Source: a virus. Taken from it: a DNA stretch of 27,759 nt. Location of the stretch: positions 1 through 27,759 of the IMG/VR virus record IMGVR_UViG_3300042553_000328; one strand, written 5' to 3'. This document shows, piece by piece, positions 21,916 through 27,586 of the stretch (position 1 is its first letter; every line of letters starts with the position of its first letter). The position numbers and the translations under genes were made by a program. The notes under the pieces were generated by a model. It was not told the origin of the DNA and did no database searches. It saw nothing but the letters and a program-made list of their open reading frames with translations.

Positions 21916-22272
21916 TTATTTGATTAATTTGTAATAATGTTCATTCTTGCCATACATTCCCATTCGTGTTTCGCTTTCTTTTTCAAGATAACCTGCACGT
22001 TGCAGATTCGATATGGCACGTCTGATTGATGTTAACGGTGTCAGTTGATGAATCTTGTCGGTAGATAGTAACTGTTCCCAAACAAGTGATGCAGTCCATT
22101 TGTGATAACTGGTTTGAAATAGGTTTAACACAATATGTTGCTGACATTGTGCCGTTTCATTCTCTTTCGGCAAGTCGTGTTTCAATGTGTTATTCGTGTT
22201 AAAAAAGCCTTCAATTTCTTTACTTGGGTTGAAAGCAGCACCCAATACGCTGAATAAGTCAAATGTTTTCAT
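21916..22272 (-). CDS. Winged-helix DNA-binding protein
   Basis: A 118-residue protein. The N-terminal 40 residues (MKTFDLFSVLGAAFNPSKEI...) look flexible; residues about 43-118 form a winged helix: 'QQHIVLNLFQTSYHKWTASL' (helix 1), 'VWEQLLS' and 'LTPLTSIRRAISNLQRAGYL' (recognition helix) and the wing 'RMGMYGKNEHYYKL'. Such MarR-like domains regulate transcription. It lies between the ParB-like gene and the DnaA-like gene, so it may control replication genes or the TTAGA-N5-TCTAA sites; this is inference. Confidence 0.65.
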   Translation of the reverse strand: MKTFDLFSVLGAAFNPSKEIEGFFNTNNTLKHDLPKENETAQCQQHIVLNLFQTSYHKWTASLVWEQLLSTDKIHQLTPLTSIRRAISNLQRAGYLEKESETRMGMYGKNEHYYKLIK

Positions 22273-22277
22273 TTTTG

Positions 22278-23054
22278 TTAGTATCTTAAATTTACCTTAT
22301 CTCTCCTTCTAAAATTGTATATTTCTTCAATAATGAGTTTGTATTGAGTTACATTTGTGCAATGTGTAAGTGATGTTGGCTGATTTGCTAATTTACTTAT
22401 CATTTCTGCATGGCTATAATTTTCGTTCTGGAATATACCAATCAATGCAGCAACAAATACAGACCTATTAAAACCATCATAGTACGGTTTAAACATTAAC
22501 ACCTTTTCTGCATTGTCGTATGATTGTACTAAATTTGGTATAATAAGCCTACCTTCTTCAAAATTCTTCAATCGACCTCTACCTTTGTCAACATGACCTG
22601 TATTATTTGAACCACCTACCCTATTTGTAAGTAACTGTTCAGAAACGGCAATGCCAAAATCAGGGTAATCATTCATAAATTGTTTCATTTGTAAATAACT
22701 GGAAATGCCTAAATCGCAATAAGCCTTTAAATAGTCCTCTTTCTTCCAATTAGCCGAATTAGTATTCAATATTTGAACTTCATTAAGACCATACCCATCT
22801 ACTACAATGTAGTTAATGGGAAGACCTAACTCTTTTGCAGCTAAATACCTGTGCTGCCCGTCTATTATTTGCCACTTCTCATTAACCAATATTGGGCTAA
22901 ATAAATAACGTTTTTCAAATGAATTAGTAAGCCTTTTAACGTGCAATTCGTTTGGTTTTCTGTTTCCTACAAGCGTTCTAAATCTTGTGTAATCTGATGT
23001 ACTGTGAACTTGGTTACTGTGCTTCACCATTGGTTCTAATTTTGATTGATTCAT
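22278..23054 (-). CDS. ParB-like nuclease-domain protein
   Basis: A 258-residue protein with a ParB/Srx-like domain: 'NELHVKRLTNSFEKRYLFSP', 'ILVNEKWQIIDGQHRYLAAK' with the GxxR-type box (DGQHR), then 'ELGLPINYIVVDGYGLNEVQ' and 'LNTNSANWKKEDYLKAYCDL'. The C-terminal half is helical with no clear motif. Phage ParB-like proteins often act as DNA-binding or nuclease proteins rather than in partition; no ParA is present. ATG at 23054 follows an A-rich stretch and leaves a 10-base gap after the previous gene, so I prefer it over ATG at 23087, which would overlap it. Confidence 0.75.
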   Translation of the reverse strand: MNQSKLEPMVKHSNQVHSTSDYTRFRTLVGNRKPNELHVKRLTNSFEKRYLFSPILVNEKWQIIDGQHRYLAAKELGLPINYIVVDGYGLNEVQILNTNSANWKKEDYLKAYCDLGISSYLQMKQFMNDYPDFGIAVSEQLLTNRVGGSNNTGHVDKGRGRLKNFEEGRLIIPNLVQSYDNAEKVLMFKPYYDGFNRSVFVAALIGIFQNENYSHAEMISKLANQPTSLTHCTNVTQYKLIIEEIYNFRRRDKVNLRY

Positions 23055-23064
23055 TTTTTTTTGT

Positions 23065-23226
23065 TTAAAGTTGTGGTAAATTTTCATAAAGACTGATAAT
23101 GTTCAATTTAGCCCGATTTTCAGGCATTGTAACACGACATGACATTGGTTCTGATACATCCTGCCCTATTGGTTCAATAGTGCCGTACAAGATGCGTAAT
23201 AATGCGGTTTTAAGTTTGTTTTTCAT
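23065..23226 (-). CDS. Small protein of unknown function
   Basis: A 53-residue frame (MKNKLKTALLRILYGTIEPI...) that starts with an ATGA overlap on the stop of the exonuclease gene and ends ten bases before the ParB-like gene. The tight fit and the lack of any other gene in this 168-base gap support it. The N-terminus is basic and amphipathic; nothing else is recognisable. Confidence 0.6.
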   Translation of the reverse strand: MKNKLKTALLRILYGTIEPIGQDVSEPMSCRVTMPENRAKLNIISLYENLPQL

Positions 23227-23864
23227 TTCTCTCCAAAGGTTTTAATTAATAGTTCATAATAATAATCTCGCCACCCGATAACATACGGTGCGGTTTCTTT
23301 TAATTTCACTTCCCATTCAGGGTCTTTGTCAACTGTTGTGATGATGCACCTTTGGTTGTAATCAACTGGATACTGCTCACCATTGTTGCTCATTCGGTCG
23401 GTTTCCATCAAGAATGCAACGACCTTCCATTGCTCACGGTTATACAACATCATGTACATTTGTGCCTGGTGGTATTGCTCTTTGCTAATTCCTTCGTGTA
23501 AGTAGTCTAACCAACCTTTTAATGTGGTAGGGCATTTAAAGTCTACGCCATACGATTCGCAAATACAATCTGCTTGACCACCGAAATCATCTACACACAT
23601 AAAAGGTGGTTGATAGGTTGCGGTGCTATCGTATTTAGATTGGTAGTATTCAAATGCAGTAGATTCGCATAAATTACCATGTTCAGTCTGCCAAGTACTT
23701 TGGTTGTCATAGAATCGGAAATACATATTATTCGCCAATTCTTTTGCGTATTGCTTTTGACCTACTTCGGCTGAACGTATTGGGAATAGAACGGATACTC
23801 TACTGCCTGTAATTAACCCGTATCGTTTAGGGTCAAAGATGTCGTTTGGATTGTGGCTACTCAT
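23223..23864 (-). CDS. YqaJ-type recombination exonuclease
   Basis: A 213-residue nuclease of the PD-(D/E)XK class related to lambda Exo. It shows 'RYGLITGSRVSVLFP' at the start, 'TEHGNLCESTAFEYYQSKY' (Glu67), 'GGQADCICESYGVDFKCP' with Asp99 and the Asp108-x-Lys110 pair, and 'KEQYHQAQMYMMLYNREQW', which matches the Q.QM helix. Lambda Exo-like enzymes digest one strand of duplex DNA ends to give single strands for annealing. The immediately preceding gene overlaps by four bases and probably works with it; a NinG-like protein is encoded further upstream. No RecT/Erf/Redbeta-type annealing protein was recognised. Confidence 0.85.
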   Translation of the reverse strand: MSSHNPNDIFDPKRYGLITGSRVSVLFPIRSAEVGQKQYAKELANNMYFRFYDNQSTWQTEHGNLCESTAFEYYQSKYDSTATYQPPFMCVDDFGGQADCICESYGVDFKCPTTLKGWLDYLHEGISKEQYHQAQMYMMLYNREQWKVVAFLMETDRMSNNGEQYPVDYNQRCIITTVDKDPEWEVKLKETAPYVIGWRDYYYELLIKTFGEK

Positions 23865-24214
23865 TTCGTTTCAGATTTAACTCGTACTGCATCAACTACA
23901 CTCCCGAATGCACGAACCTTCACTACATACAATATGATTGATTTGCCTGCCCATTGCTCAACGAATGGAGTAGATAGGTTCTTTTCAATTATTTTGCAGT
24001 TGGTGTTGTTCAATAACAATGGTTTCTTAGCACCTTTGAAACGAGCAACGATGCATGATTTGGTTTCGTTTTTCGTTCCGTTAAATAGTTCAATCATTTC
24101 ATTTGATACCGATTCAAAAATTACTTTTAGTTCCTGATTCGGTTGGAAGTCATGCGACCCAATGAATCTTGGGTCAGTAAACTTCTTCCAATGGTGTAGT
24201 TCGTTAGTTTCCAT
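23861..24214 (-). CDS. Conserved-looking phage protein next to the exonuclease
   Basis: A 117-residue protein (ATG at 24214; ATG at 24223 is an alternative) with 'ELHHWKKFTDPRFIGSHDFQ', 'PNQELKVIFESVSNEMIELF' and 'TPFVEQWAGKSIILYVVKVR' followed by AFGSVVDAVRV. The pattern 'HHWKK.T.P.FIG..D' with 'P.VE.W.GK.I.LYV.KVRAFG..VDA.R' is one I know as a small, single-domain protein commonly encoded beside recombination genes in Bacteroidota phages; it may be a DNA-binding partner of the exonuclease, but no function is established to my knowledge. It overlaps its neighbours by 11 and 4 bases. Confidence 0.75.
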   Translation of the reverse strand: METNELHHWKKFTDPRFIGSHDFQPNQELKVIFESVSNEMIELFNGTKNETKSCIVARFKGAKKPLLLNNTNCKIIEKNLSTPFVEQWAGKSIILYVVKVRAFGSVVDAVRVKSETK

Positions 24215-24380
24215 GTTCGTCATTAATACGGTTAATAATAGATTCGATTTCTTTGGCACATCTTAAATCTTGATTCATTGCGCCCAGTCGGTAGAAAAAT
24301 TCTGCCGTTTCTTTTTGAATTGGGTCTTTAAGTACAGAATACTTTTCCCACTCTTTGTTGAATTGTTCTTTGATTGTCAT
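24204..24380 (-). CDS. Small helical protein of unknown function
   Basis: A 58-residue protein (MTIKEQFNKEWEKYSVLKDP...) too short for a 60-residue cut-off. It is charged and helical throughout, with 'TAEFFYRLGAMNQDLRCAKE' and a final INRINDEHGN. It starts after a terminator hairpin and overlaps the next gene by 11 bases. Not recognised. Confidence 0.65.
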   Translation of the reverse strand: MTIKEQFNKEWEKYSVLKDPIQKETAEFFYRLGAMNQDLRCAKEIESIINRINDEHGN

Positions 24381-24408
24381 GATTTGTTTTTATTAAAGGT
24401 TAAATTAA

Positions 24409-24430
24409 GGGGCTGAAATTAATCAGCCCC
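24409..24430 (-). terminator. Terminator hairpin, perfect 8-bp stem
   Basis: GGGGCTGA and TCAGCCCC form a perfect 8-bp stem around a 6-base loop, followed on the minus strand by TTAATTTAA. It lies 13 bases after the stop of the 61-residue gene. The U-rich but interrupted tail suggests partial termination. A weaker hairpin on the plus strand would be equally stable, but no plus-strand gene ends here. Confidence 0.65.
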
Positions 24431-24443
24431 GATTTGATTTTAG

Positions 24444-24629
24444 TTAAATTTTATTCCCTAACTTGAAGGAACATAATACTTGACCATCTTCTTTGCTCAT
24501 AGATGTAATTAAACTGTTGTTTCTGTAAATTACATGAATAATGTTCAAATACTTCCATGATAATTCACGTGCCTCATCACAAGCCATTTGGAATGTTACT
24601 GTCTGTTGAATGTTGTTTAAAGTTGTCAT
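24444..24629 (-). CDS. Small protein of unknown function behind a strong promoter
   Basis: A 61-residue protein (MTTLNNIQQTVTFQMACDEA...) with a helix 'ACDEARELSWKYLNIIHVIY' and two strands at the end. It has its own good promoter and terminator, so it is effectively a single-gene unit, possibly with some read-through. Strong separate expression of so small a protein suggests an early function against the host or a regulator; nothing in its sequence identifies it. Confidence 0.6.
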   Translation of the reverse strand: MTTLNNIQQTVTFQMACDEARELSWKYLNIIHVIYRNNSLITSMSKEDGQVLCSFKLGNKI

Positions 24630-24649
24630 AATTGTTTCGATTTGTTAGG

Positions 24650-24679
24650 CAAAGATAAGAACGATATTGATAACTGCAA
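24650..24679 (-). promoter_or_regulatory. Good Bacteroidota promoter (TTG-N19-TATCTTTG)
   Basis: TTG at 24679-24677 and TATCTTTG at 24657-24650 on the minus strand, separated by 19 bases, is a full match to the Bacteroidota consensus. The start codon at 24629 follows after a short leader. A palindromic site (24714-24730) lies upstream. Confidence 0.7.
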
Positions 24680-24713
24680 TACCTTATTCACAAAAAGAAT
24701 GAAATTTTTGATA

Positions 24714-24730
24714 TTTAGACAGATTCTAAA
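24714..24730. promoter_or_regulatory. Palindromic site TTAGA-N5-TCTAA (copy D)
   Basis: TTTAGACAGATTCTAAA, arms TTTAGA/TCTAAA around five bases. It overlaps the stop codon of the NinG-like gene and lies 65 bases (centre) upstream of the T of the -7 element at 24657. Confidence 0.5.
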
Positions 24731-25347
24731 TAGATACCAATAGACTGATTGAGTTTTTTGCGAAGAATTAAACGCTGCTGAATTGTATACTTTGGCTCTA
24801 ATTTAGCCAATGTCTTAACGATGAATTTAGCCTTTAAGATAGCTTCTTTCAGTTCATGAATGGATAGGTTGATAGTAGGGTGTAATTGCCTTAAAGTATG
24901 AATGTAGTCAAAATGAGATTGACCAAATGTTTGTATCAAGCCATCAGCATATCGAATGTTATCTCCTGCCTTCCAACTGTTTGAATGTTCTGATTGAATG
25001 TAAATATTGAATAGGTTGAATCTAAGTGCAGGGAACGACCCAACGGAATAATAATGCCCTGCATTCATCTTACCTTTTAATGAACCAGTAGCTATACATG
25101 GATGACCTTTGTCGATGATGCGAACGATGTGATTGATTTCGGTTTGTAATTGCTTTTCATAGTCTGATTTGGTCATTAGTTTTTCAGATAGCACCTTCTT
25201 CTTTTCAGACCATTCCGATTTGGCTTTTTTTTCTTGCTTTGACCTACTATCCTTGATTGAGCATTGAACAGAACAAACGTATTGAAGTGGTTGTAGTTTT
25301 TGAAACTCAACCAAGCAGACTTTACATTTTCTCTTCCCTAATTTCAT
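24715..25347 (-). CDS. ninG: NinG-like recombination protein
   Basis: A 210-residue protein of the NinG (Rap) type. The N-terminus has a zinc-binding look: 'KRKCKVCLVEF' and 'YVCSVQCS' (Cys8, 11, 25, 29). It is followed by a charged helix, then 'LQTEINHIVRIIDKGHPCIA', 'NAGHYYSVGSFPALRFNLFN' and 'IYIQSEHSNSWKAGDNIRYA', which match the 'AGHY.S.GS.PALR.N..N...Q...N' core of the family. In lambda, NinG acts in branch migration or cleavage of recombination intermediates. Here the second pair of Cys clusters (CxxCG and QCxxCN in the lambda type) is absent. The gene would complement the exonuclease encoded downstream. Confidence 0.82.
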   Translation of the reverse strand: MKLGKRKCKVCLVEFQKLQPLQYVCSVQCSIKDSRSKQEKKAKSEWSEKKKVLSEKLMTKSDYEKQLQTEINHIVRIIDKGHPCIATGSLKGKMNAGHYYSVGSFPALRFNLFNIYIQSEHSNSWKAGDNIRYADGLIQTFGQSHFDYIHTLRQLHPTINLSIHELKEAILKAKFIVKTLAKLEPKYTIQQRLILRKKLNQSIGIYLESV

Positions 25348-25366
25348 TCAGATGCTATAATAGGTA

Positions 25367-25612
25367 TTATAGCCAATTTATAAAGTCATTAATTACATTC
25401 TTATTCGCCCCTTCCATAGCACGTTCATAATCAATTTCACCGTTATATTTTGGTATAAAATCATGCATCTTGTTTTCATTACAGTATTCACACCATAAAT
25501 CCCAATCAATTTTACGTGAATCCCAATCTACTTTGGCTGACAAATACGATATTCTTAAAAACGGGAAAGGGTTTGTTTCATCCCATACATCTTTAGATAA
25601 CAAATAGTTCAT
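25367..25612 (-). CDS. Small Trp/Asp-rich protein of unknown function
   Basis: An 81-residue acidic protein (MNYLLSKDVWDETNPFPFLR...) with 'KVDWDSRKIDWDLWCEYCNE' in the middle and a helical C-terminus. It overlaps the upstream gene by four bases and ends 19 bases before the NinG-like gene. Not recognised. Confidence 0.6.
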   Translation of the reverse strand: MNYLLSKDVWDETNPFPFLRISYLSAKVDWDSRKIDWDLWCEYCNENKMHDFIPKYNGEIDYERAMEGANKNVINDFINWL

Positions 25613-25896
25613 AATCTCAATTTACATTTACTACATATTTCGCCTACTTCTGTTTTAATTGGTTGATGACCAGTAAGGCAATCCAAATCATCATAAGCTA
25701 CAAATCCCGTTACTGTTCTATTTTTAAACTGAATCGCATGAATTAATGTAAGGTAGTTTCTATCAACCGAATCAGTATCAAATTGACAAACCACCTTGAA
25801 ACCGTTACGTTCTGTAACGTGTTCAATTTCTGTTACAATGCAGCCCATACGGTTTGATATTTCACGTGCTGCTCGTTTTGTGATTAGGTCTGTCAT
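25609..25896 (-). CDS. Small protein of unknown function with a terminal CxxC
   Basis: A 95-residue protein with an N-terminal helix (DLITKRAAREISNRMGCIV), two strands 'HVTERNGFKVVCQFDT' and 'TVTGFVAYDDLDCL', and the end 'GEICSKCKLRL' with a CxxC pair. It overlaps both neighbours by four bases. Not recognised. Confidence 0.62.
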   Translation of the reverse strand: MTDLITKRAAREISNRMGCIVTEIEHVTERNGFKVVCQFDTDSVDRNYLTLIHAIQFKNRTVTGFVAYDDLDCLTGHQPIKTEVGEICSKCKLRL

Positions 25897-26123
25897 AGTT
25901 GCAACAGTTCAGATAAACTTATTGGAATAGGCTGCTTTTCAAATCCTAACCAACTGATAGGACTTGTTCTAATAGCCTTAGTTCCGTTATTGATGAATAA
26001 GGATAGGCTTTCTACTTCACGAATAGTTTGACCGTGAATAGCCCAACGATACCCGTTTGCGAACAAGGTGTTTTGAACCGTTGAGCAATGTTGGTCGTTA
26101 TGGCATCTGATTTCGTATATCAT
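25893..26123 (-). CDS. Small protein of unknown function
   Basis: A 76-residue protein (MIYEIRCHNDQHCSTVQNTL...) with 'FANGYRWAIHGQTIREVESL' and a strand-like middle. The helix followed by 'NGY.W' recalls small phage proteins with a beta-alpha layout, but I do not recognise it. A possible -7 element ends five bases before its ATG. Confidence 0.6.
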   Translation of the reverse strand: MIYEIRCHNDQHCSTVQNTLFANGYRWAIHGQTIREVESLSLFINNGTKAIRTSPISWLGFEKQPIPISLSELLQL

Positions 26124-26128
26124 ATCGG

Positions 26129-26136
26129 CAAAATTA
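26129..26136 (-). promoter_or_regulatory. Possible -7 element (TAATTTTG)
   Basis: TAATTTTG on the minus strand, followed by CCGAT and the ATG at 26123. No TTG box at the usual distance. A palindrome (26173-26187) is centred 44 bases upstream of its first T. Confidence 0.4.
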
Positions 26137-26172
26137 AAGATTTAATCAATCTGTTCTTATGGTTTATTAAAT

Positions 26173-26187
26173 TTAGAATGAATCTAA
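26173..26187. promoter_or_regulatory. Palindromic site TTAGA-N5-TCTAA (copy B)
   Basis: TTAGAATGAATCTAA in the 125-base gap between two small genes. The surrounding 20 bases (26170-26189) are identical to those at 27498-27517. Confidence 0.6.
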
Positions 26188-26248
26188 TTTGTTCGTGTAA
26201 TTCGTGATTTGGTTGTATTTGCGTGTAAAATGTTCGCCAATATCTAAT

Positions 26249-26554
26249 TTAGCACCCATTTACTTGCTTGTCCACGCAATAAATCTTATGTGCAATTTCT
26301 AATATCTTTTCGTGCTGTAATGGATGTACTCCGCTAAAATCAAGTTCTGTCCTTACAGGCACTTTTACTTTTCCAACCCATAGTTCGTTTATAAATGTGA
26401 CTTTCGGTTCTAAATCGCAAGTAAACGAAGTGCTAACATCGGATATATTCAATTCATTAACCTTGTATTGTGCGTACTCGATTAATATTTGCTCTACATC
26501 GGACTTGTGTCGTGAACACCATATCCTGTCTACATAACTTTTGATATTTTCCAT
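26249..26554 (-). CDS. Protein of unknown function
   Basis: A 101-residue protein (MENIKSYVDRIWCSRHKSDV...) with a helical start, a middle strand region 'STSFTCDLEPKVTFINELWV' and 'VPVRTELDFSGVHPLQHEK', ending in a helix. It begins 12 bases after the methyltransferase stop, within a copy of the 19-base repeat. Not recognised. Confidence 0.6.
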   Translation of the reverse strand: MENIKSYVDRIWCSRHKSDVEQILIEYAQYKVNELNISDVSTSFTCDLEPKVTFINELWVGKVKVPVRTELDFSGVHPLQHEKILEIAHKIYCVDKQVNGC

Positions 26555-26556
26555 TT

Positions 26557-26575
26557 GTGCTTCGATTTAACATTT
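26557..26575. repeat. 19-bp direct repeat, copy 1 (downstream of methyltransferase)
   Basis: GTGCTTCGATTTAACATTT on the plus strand, overlapping the methyltransferase stop codon. It matches 27394-27412 in 18 of 19 positions, so the two copies bracket the gene. Confidence 0.7.
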
Positions 26576-27367
26576 CGGTTCAAAAGAATTTAAAAAAAGC
26601 CCACCGCACTCTGAAATACGATTTAAAGCAATTTCATAATACTCCTTTGATAATTCGCTTCCAATATAGTTTCTGTTATTTAGAATACTCATTTTGGCAG
26701 TTGTTCCGCTTCCTAAAAAGCAGTCATAAACCAAATCTCCTGCATTACTCCAACTCATTATTTGGTCGGCTGCTAATTGTTCAGGAAACATTGCAGGGTG
26801 TTTTATCTTACCTGTCTGTGTGCTTCCTACCAAATATTCAAATATCTTGCCTTTTATCTTTTCGTCATTAATAACAGTCTGTTTTACTTTTGTAAGTTCT
26901 CCGTTATTAGTTTTATACATATTTGGTTGTCCCCAAGTATTTTGCCCAGCATATTTACAAGGCACTTTTATTGGGTTAAATGCTTTCGGCTTTCCTTTGC
27001 TAAAACAAAACATATATTCCCATTCTTGCTCGTATCTGTTATGAGTAAGCGGTGTGTAGTTTTGTTTCCTGTAAATCATTGTGTCGTGTAAATTAAGCCC
27101 AAGTTCTTTAAAATAAAGTGCCTGTTTAAAACTTGTTCCGCTTTCACTTCCATCTTTTGTTTGGTCGCCAACTACCCAAATAATCACACCGCCTTGTTTG
27201 GTTATTCTCCATAGTTCTTTTGCCACATTTTCAAAATCAAAACTATATCCTTTGTATGTTCTCAAATTGTCATAAGGCGGTGAAGTAACCGTTAAGTCAA
27301 TGAAATTATCAGGCATTTTAGCCATTGTTTCAAGGCAATCTTCGTTGTATATTTTATTTATTTCCAT
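26567..27367 (-). CDS. DNA N4/N6 methyltransferase (PF01555-like)
   Basis: A 266-residue SAM-dependent DNA methyltransferase. The catalytic motif TSPPY is at residues 28-32, near the N-terminus, and the SAM-binding motif 'YDCFLGSGTTAKM' at about 214-226 follows it, so the motif order is IV then I (beta-type). 'FDFENVAKELWRITKQGGVI' and 'HDTMIYRKQNYTPLTHNRYE' are typical of this family. SPPY is most often seen in N4-cytosine enzymes but also in some N6-adenine ones. No restriction enzyme is adjacent, so protection against host restriction or regulation are likely roles. The 90-base leader contains a run of A/G just before the ATG. The gene is bracketed by 19-bp repeats and could be a moron. 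Confidence 0.88.
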   Translation of the reverse strand: MEINKIYNEDCLETMAKMPDNFIDLTVTSPPYDNLRTYKGYSFDFENVAKELWRITKQGGVIIWVVGDQTKDGSESGTSFKQALYFKELGLNLHDTMIYRKQNYTPLTHNRYEQEWEYMFCFSKGKPKAFNPIKVPCKYAGQNTWGQPNMYKTNNGELTKVKQTVINDEKIKGKIFEYLVGSTQTGKIKHPAMFPEQLAADQIMSWSNAGDLVYDCFLGSGTTAKMSILNNRNYIGSELSKEYYEIALNRISECGGLFLNSFEPKC

Positions 27368-27393
27368 CCCTCTTTTTTTCTTTTTTTTCTTTA

Positions 27394-27412
27394 GTGCTTC
27401 GATTAAACATTT
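27394..27412. repeat. 19-bp direct repeat, copy 2 (upstream of methyltransferase)
   Basis: GTGCTTCGATTAAACATTT on the plus strand, 27 bases before the methyltransferase start; one mismatch to 26557-26575. Confidence 0.7.
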
Positions 27413-27456
27413 GTGCTATAAATCCCCTACTGCTACAAGCCCCATACGTTATGCTG

Positions 27457-27464
27457 CAAAATTA
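27457..27464 (-). promoter_or_regulatory. Possible -7 element (TAATTTTG) of the methyltransferase gene
   Basis: TAATTTTG on the minus strand, 89 bases before the methyltransferase ATG. A second TAATTTTG is at 27480-27487. Neither has a clear TTG box at 17-23 bases; a palindrome (27501-27515) is centred 44 bases from the first T of this element. Confidence 0.4.
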
Positions 27465-27500
27465 ACCCAACAAACAACACAAAATTAAAAGTAAAATAAT

Positions 27501-27515
27501 TTAGAATGAATCTAA
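27501..27515. promoter_or_regulatory. Palindromic site TTAGA-N5-TCTAA (copy A)
   Basis: TTAGAATGAATCTAA in the 217-base gap before the methyltransferase gene. The 20 bases AATTTAGAATGAATCTAATT (27498-27517) recur exactly at 26170-26189. Confidence 0.6.
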
Positions 27516-27567
27516 TTAAAGAAATGGCTTGACCAATCGGTTTGAATAGTCTTGCTATGGCTTTACA

Positions 27568-27586
27568 AAATCGGTAATTCCGATTT
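27568..27586 (-). terminator. Weak terminator hairpin after the small membrane protein
   Basis: AAATCGG and CCGATTT form a 7-bp stem around AATTA, overlapping the stop codon and followed by one more T (TTTTG in total) on the minus strand. Short stem and short T run make it weak. Confidence 0.4.

Noticed and set aside
22278-23054. Plasmid-type partition system (phage-plasmid)
   Set aside because: Only a ParB-like protein is present; there is no ParA ATPase or centromere-like repeat in the window, and phage ParB-like proteins often have other roles.
23861-24259. GTG start at 24259 for the protein next to the exonuclease
   Set aside because: It would overlap the 58-residue gene by over 50 bases; ATG at 24214 (or 24223) fits the conserved-looking start better.
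26557-27091. Plus-strand frames opposite the methyltransferase
   Set aside because: The minus-strand gene has clear TSPPY and FxGSGTT motifs; the opposite frames have none.
27368-27584. Further gene in the 217-base gap before the methyltransferase
   Set aside because: Only very short frames (9 and 18 codons) occur; the gap is better explained by the palindrome, TAATTTTG elements and the repeat.
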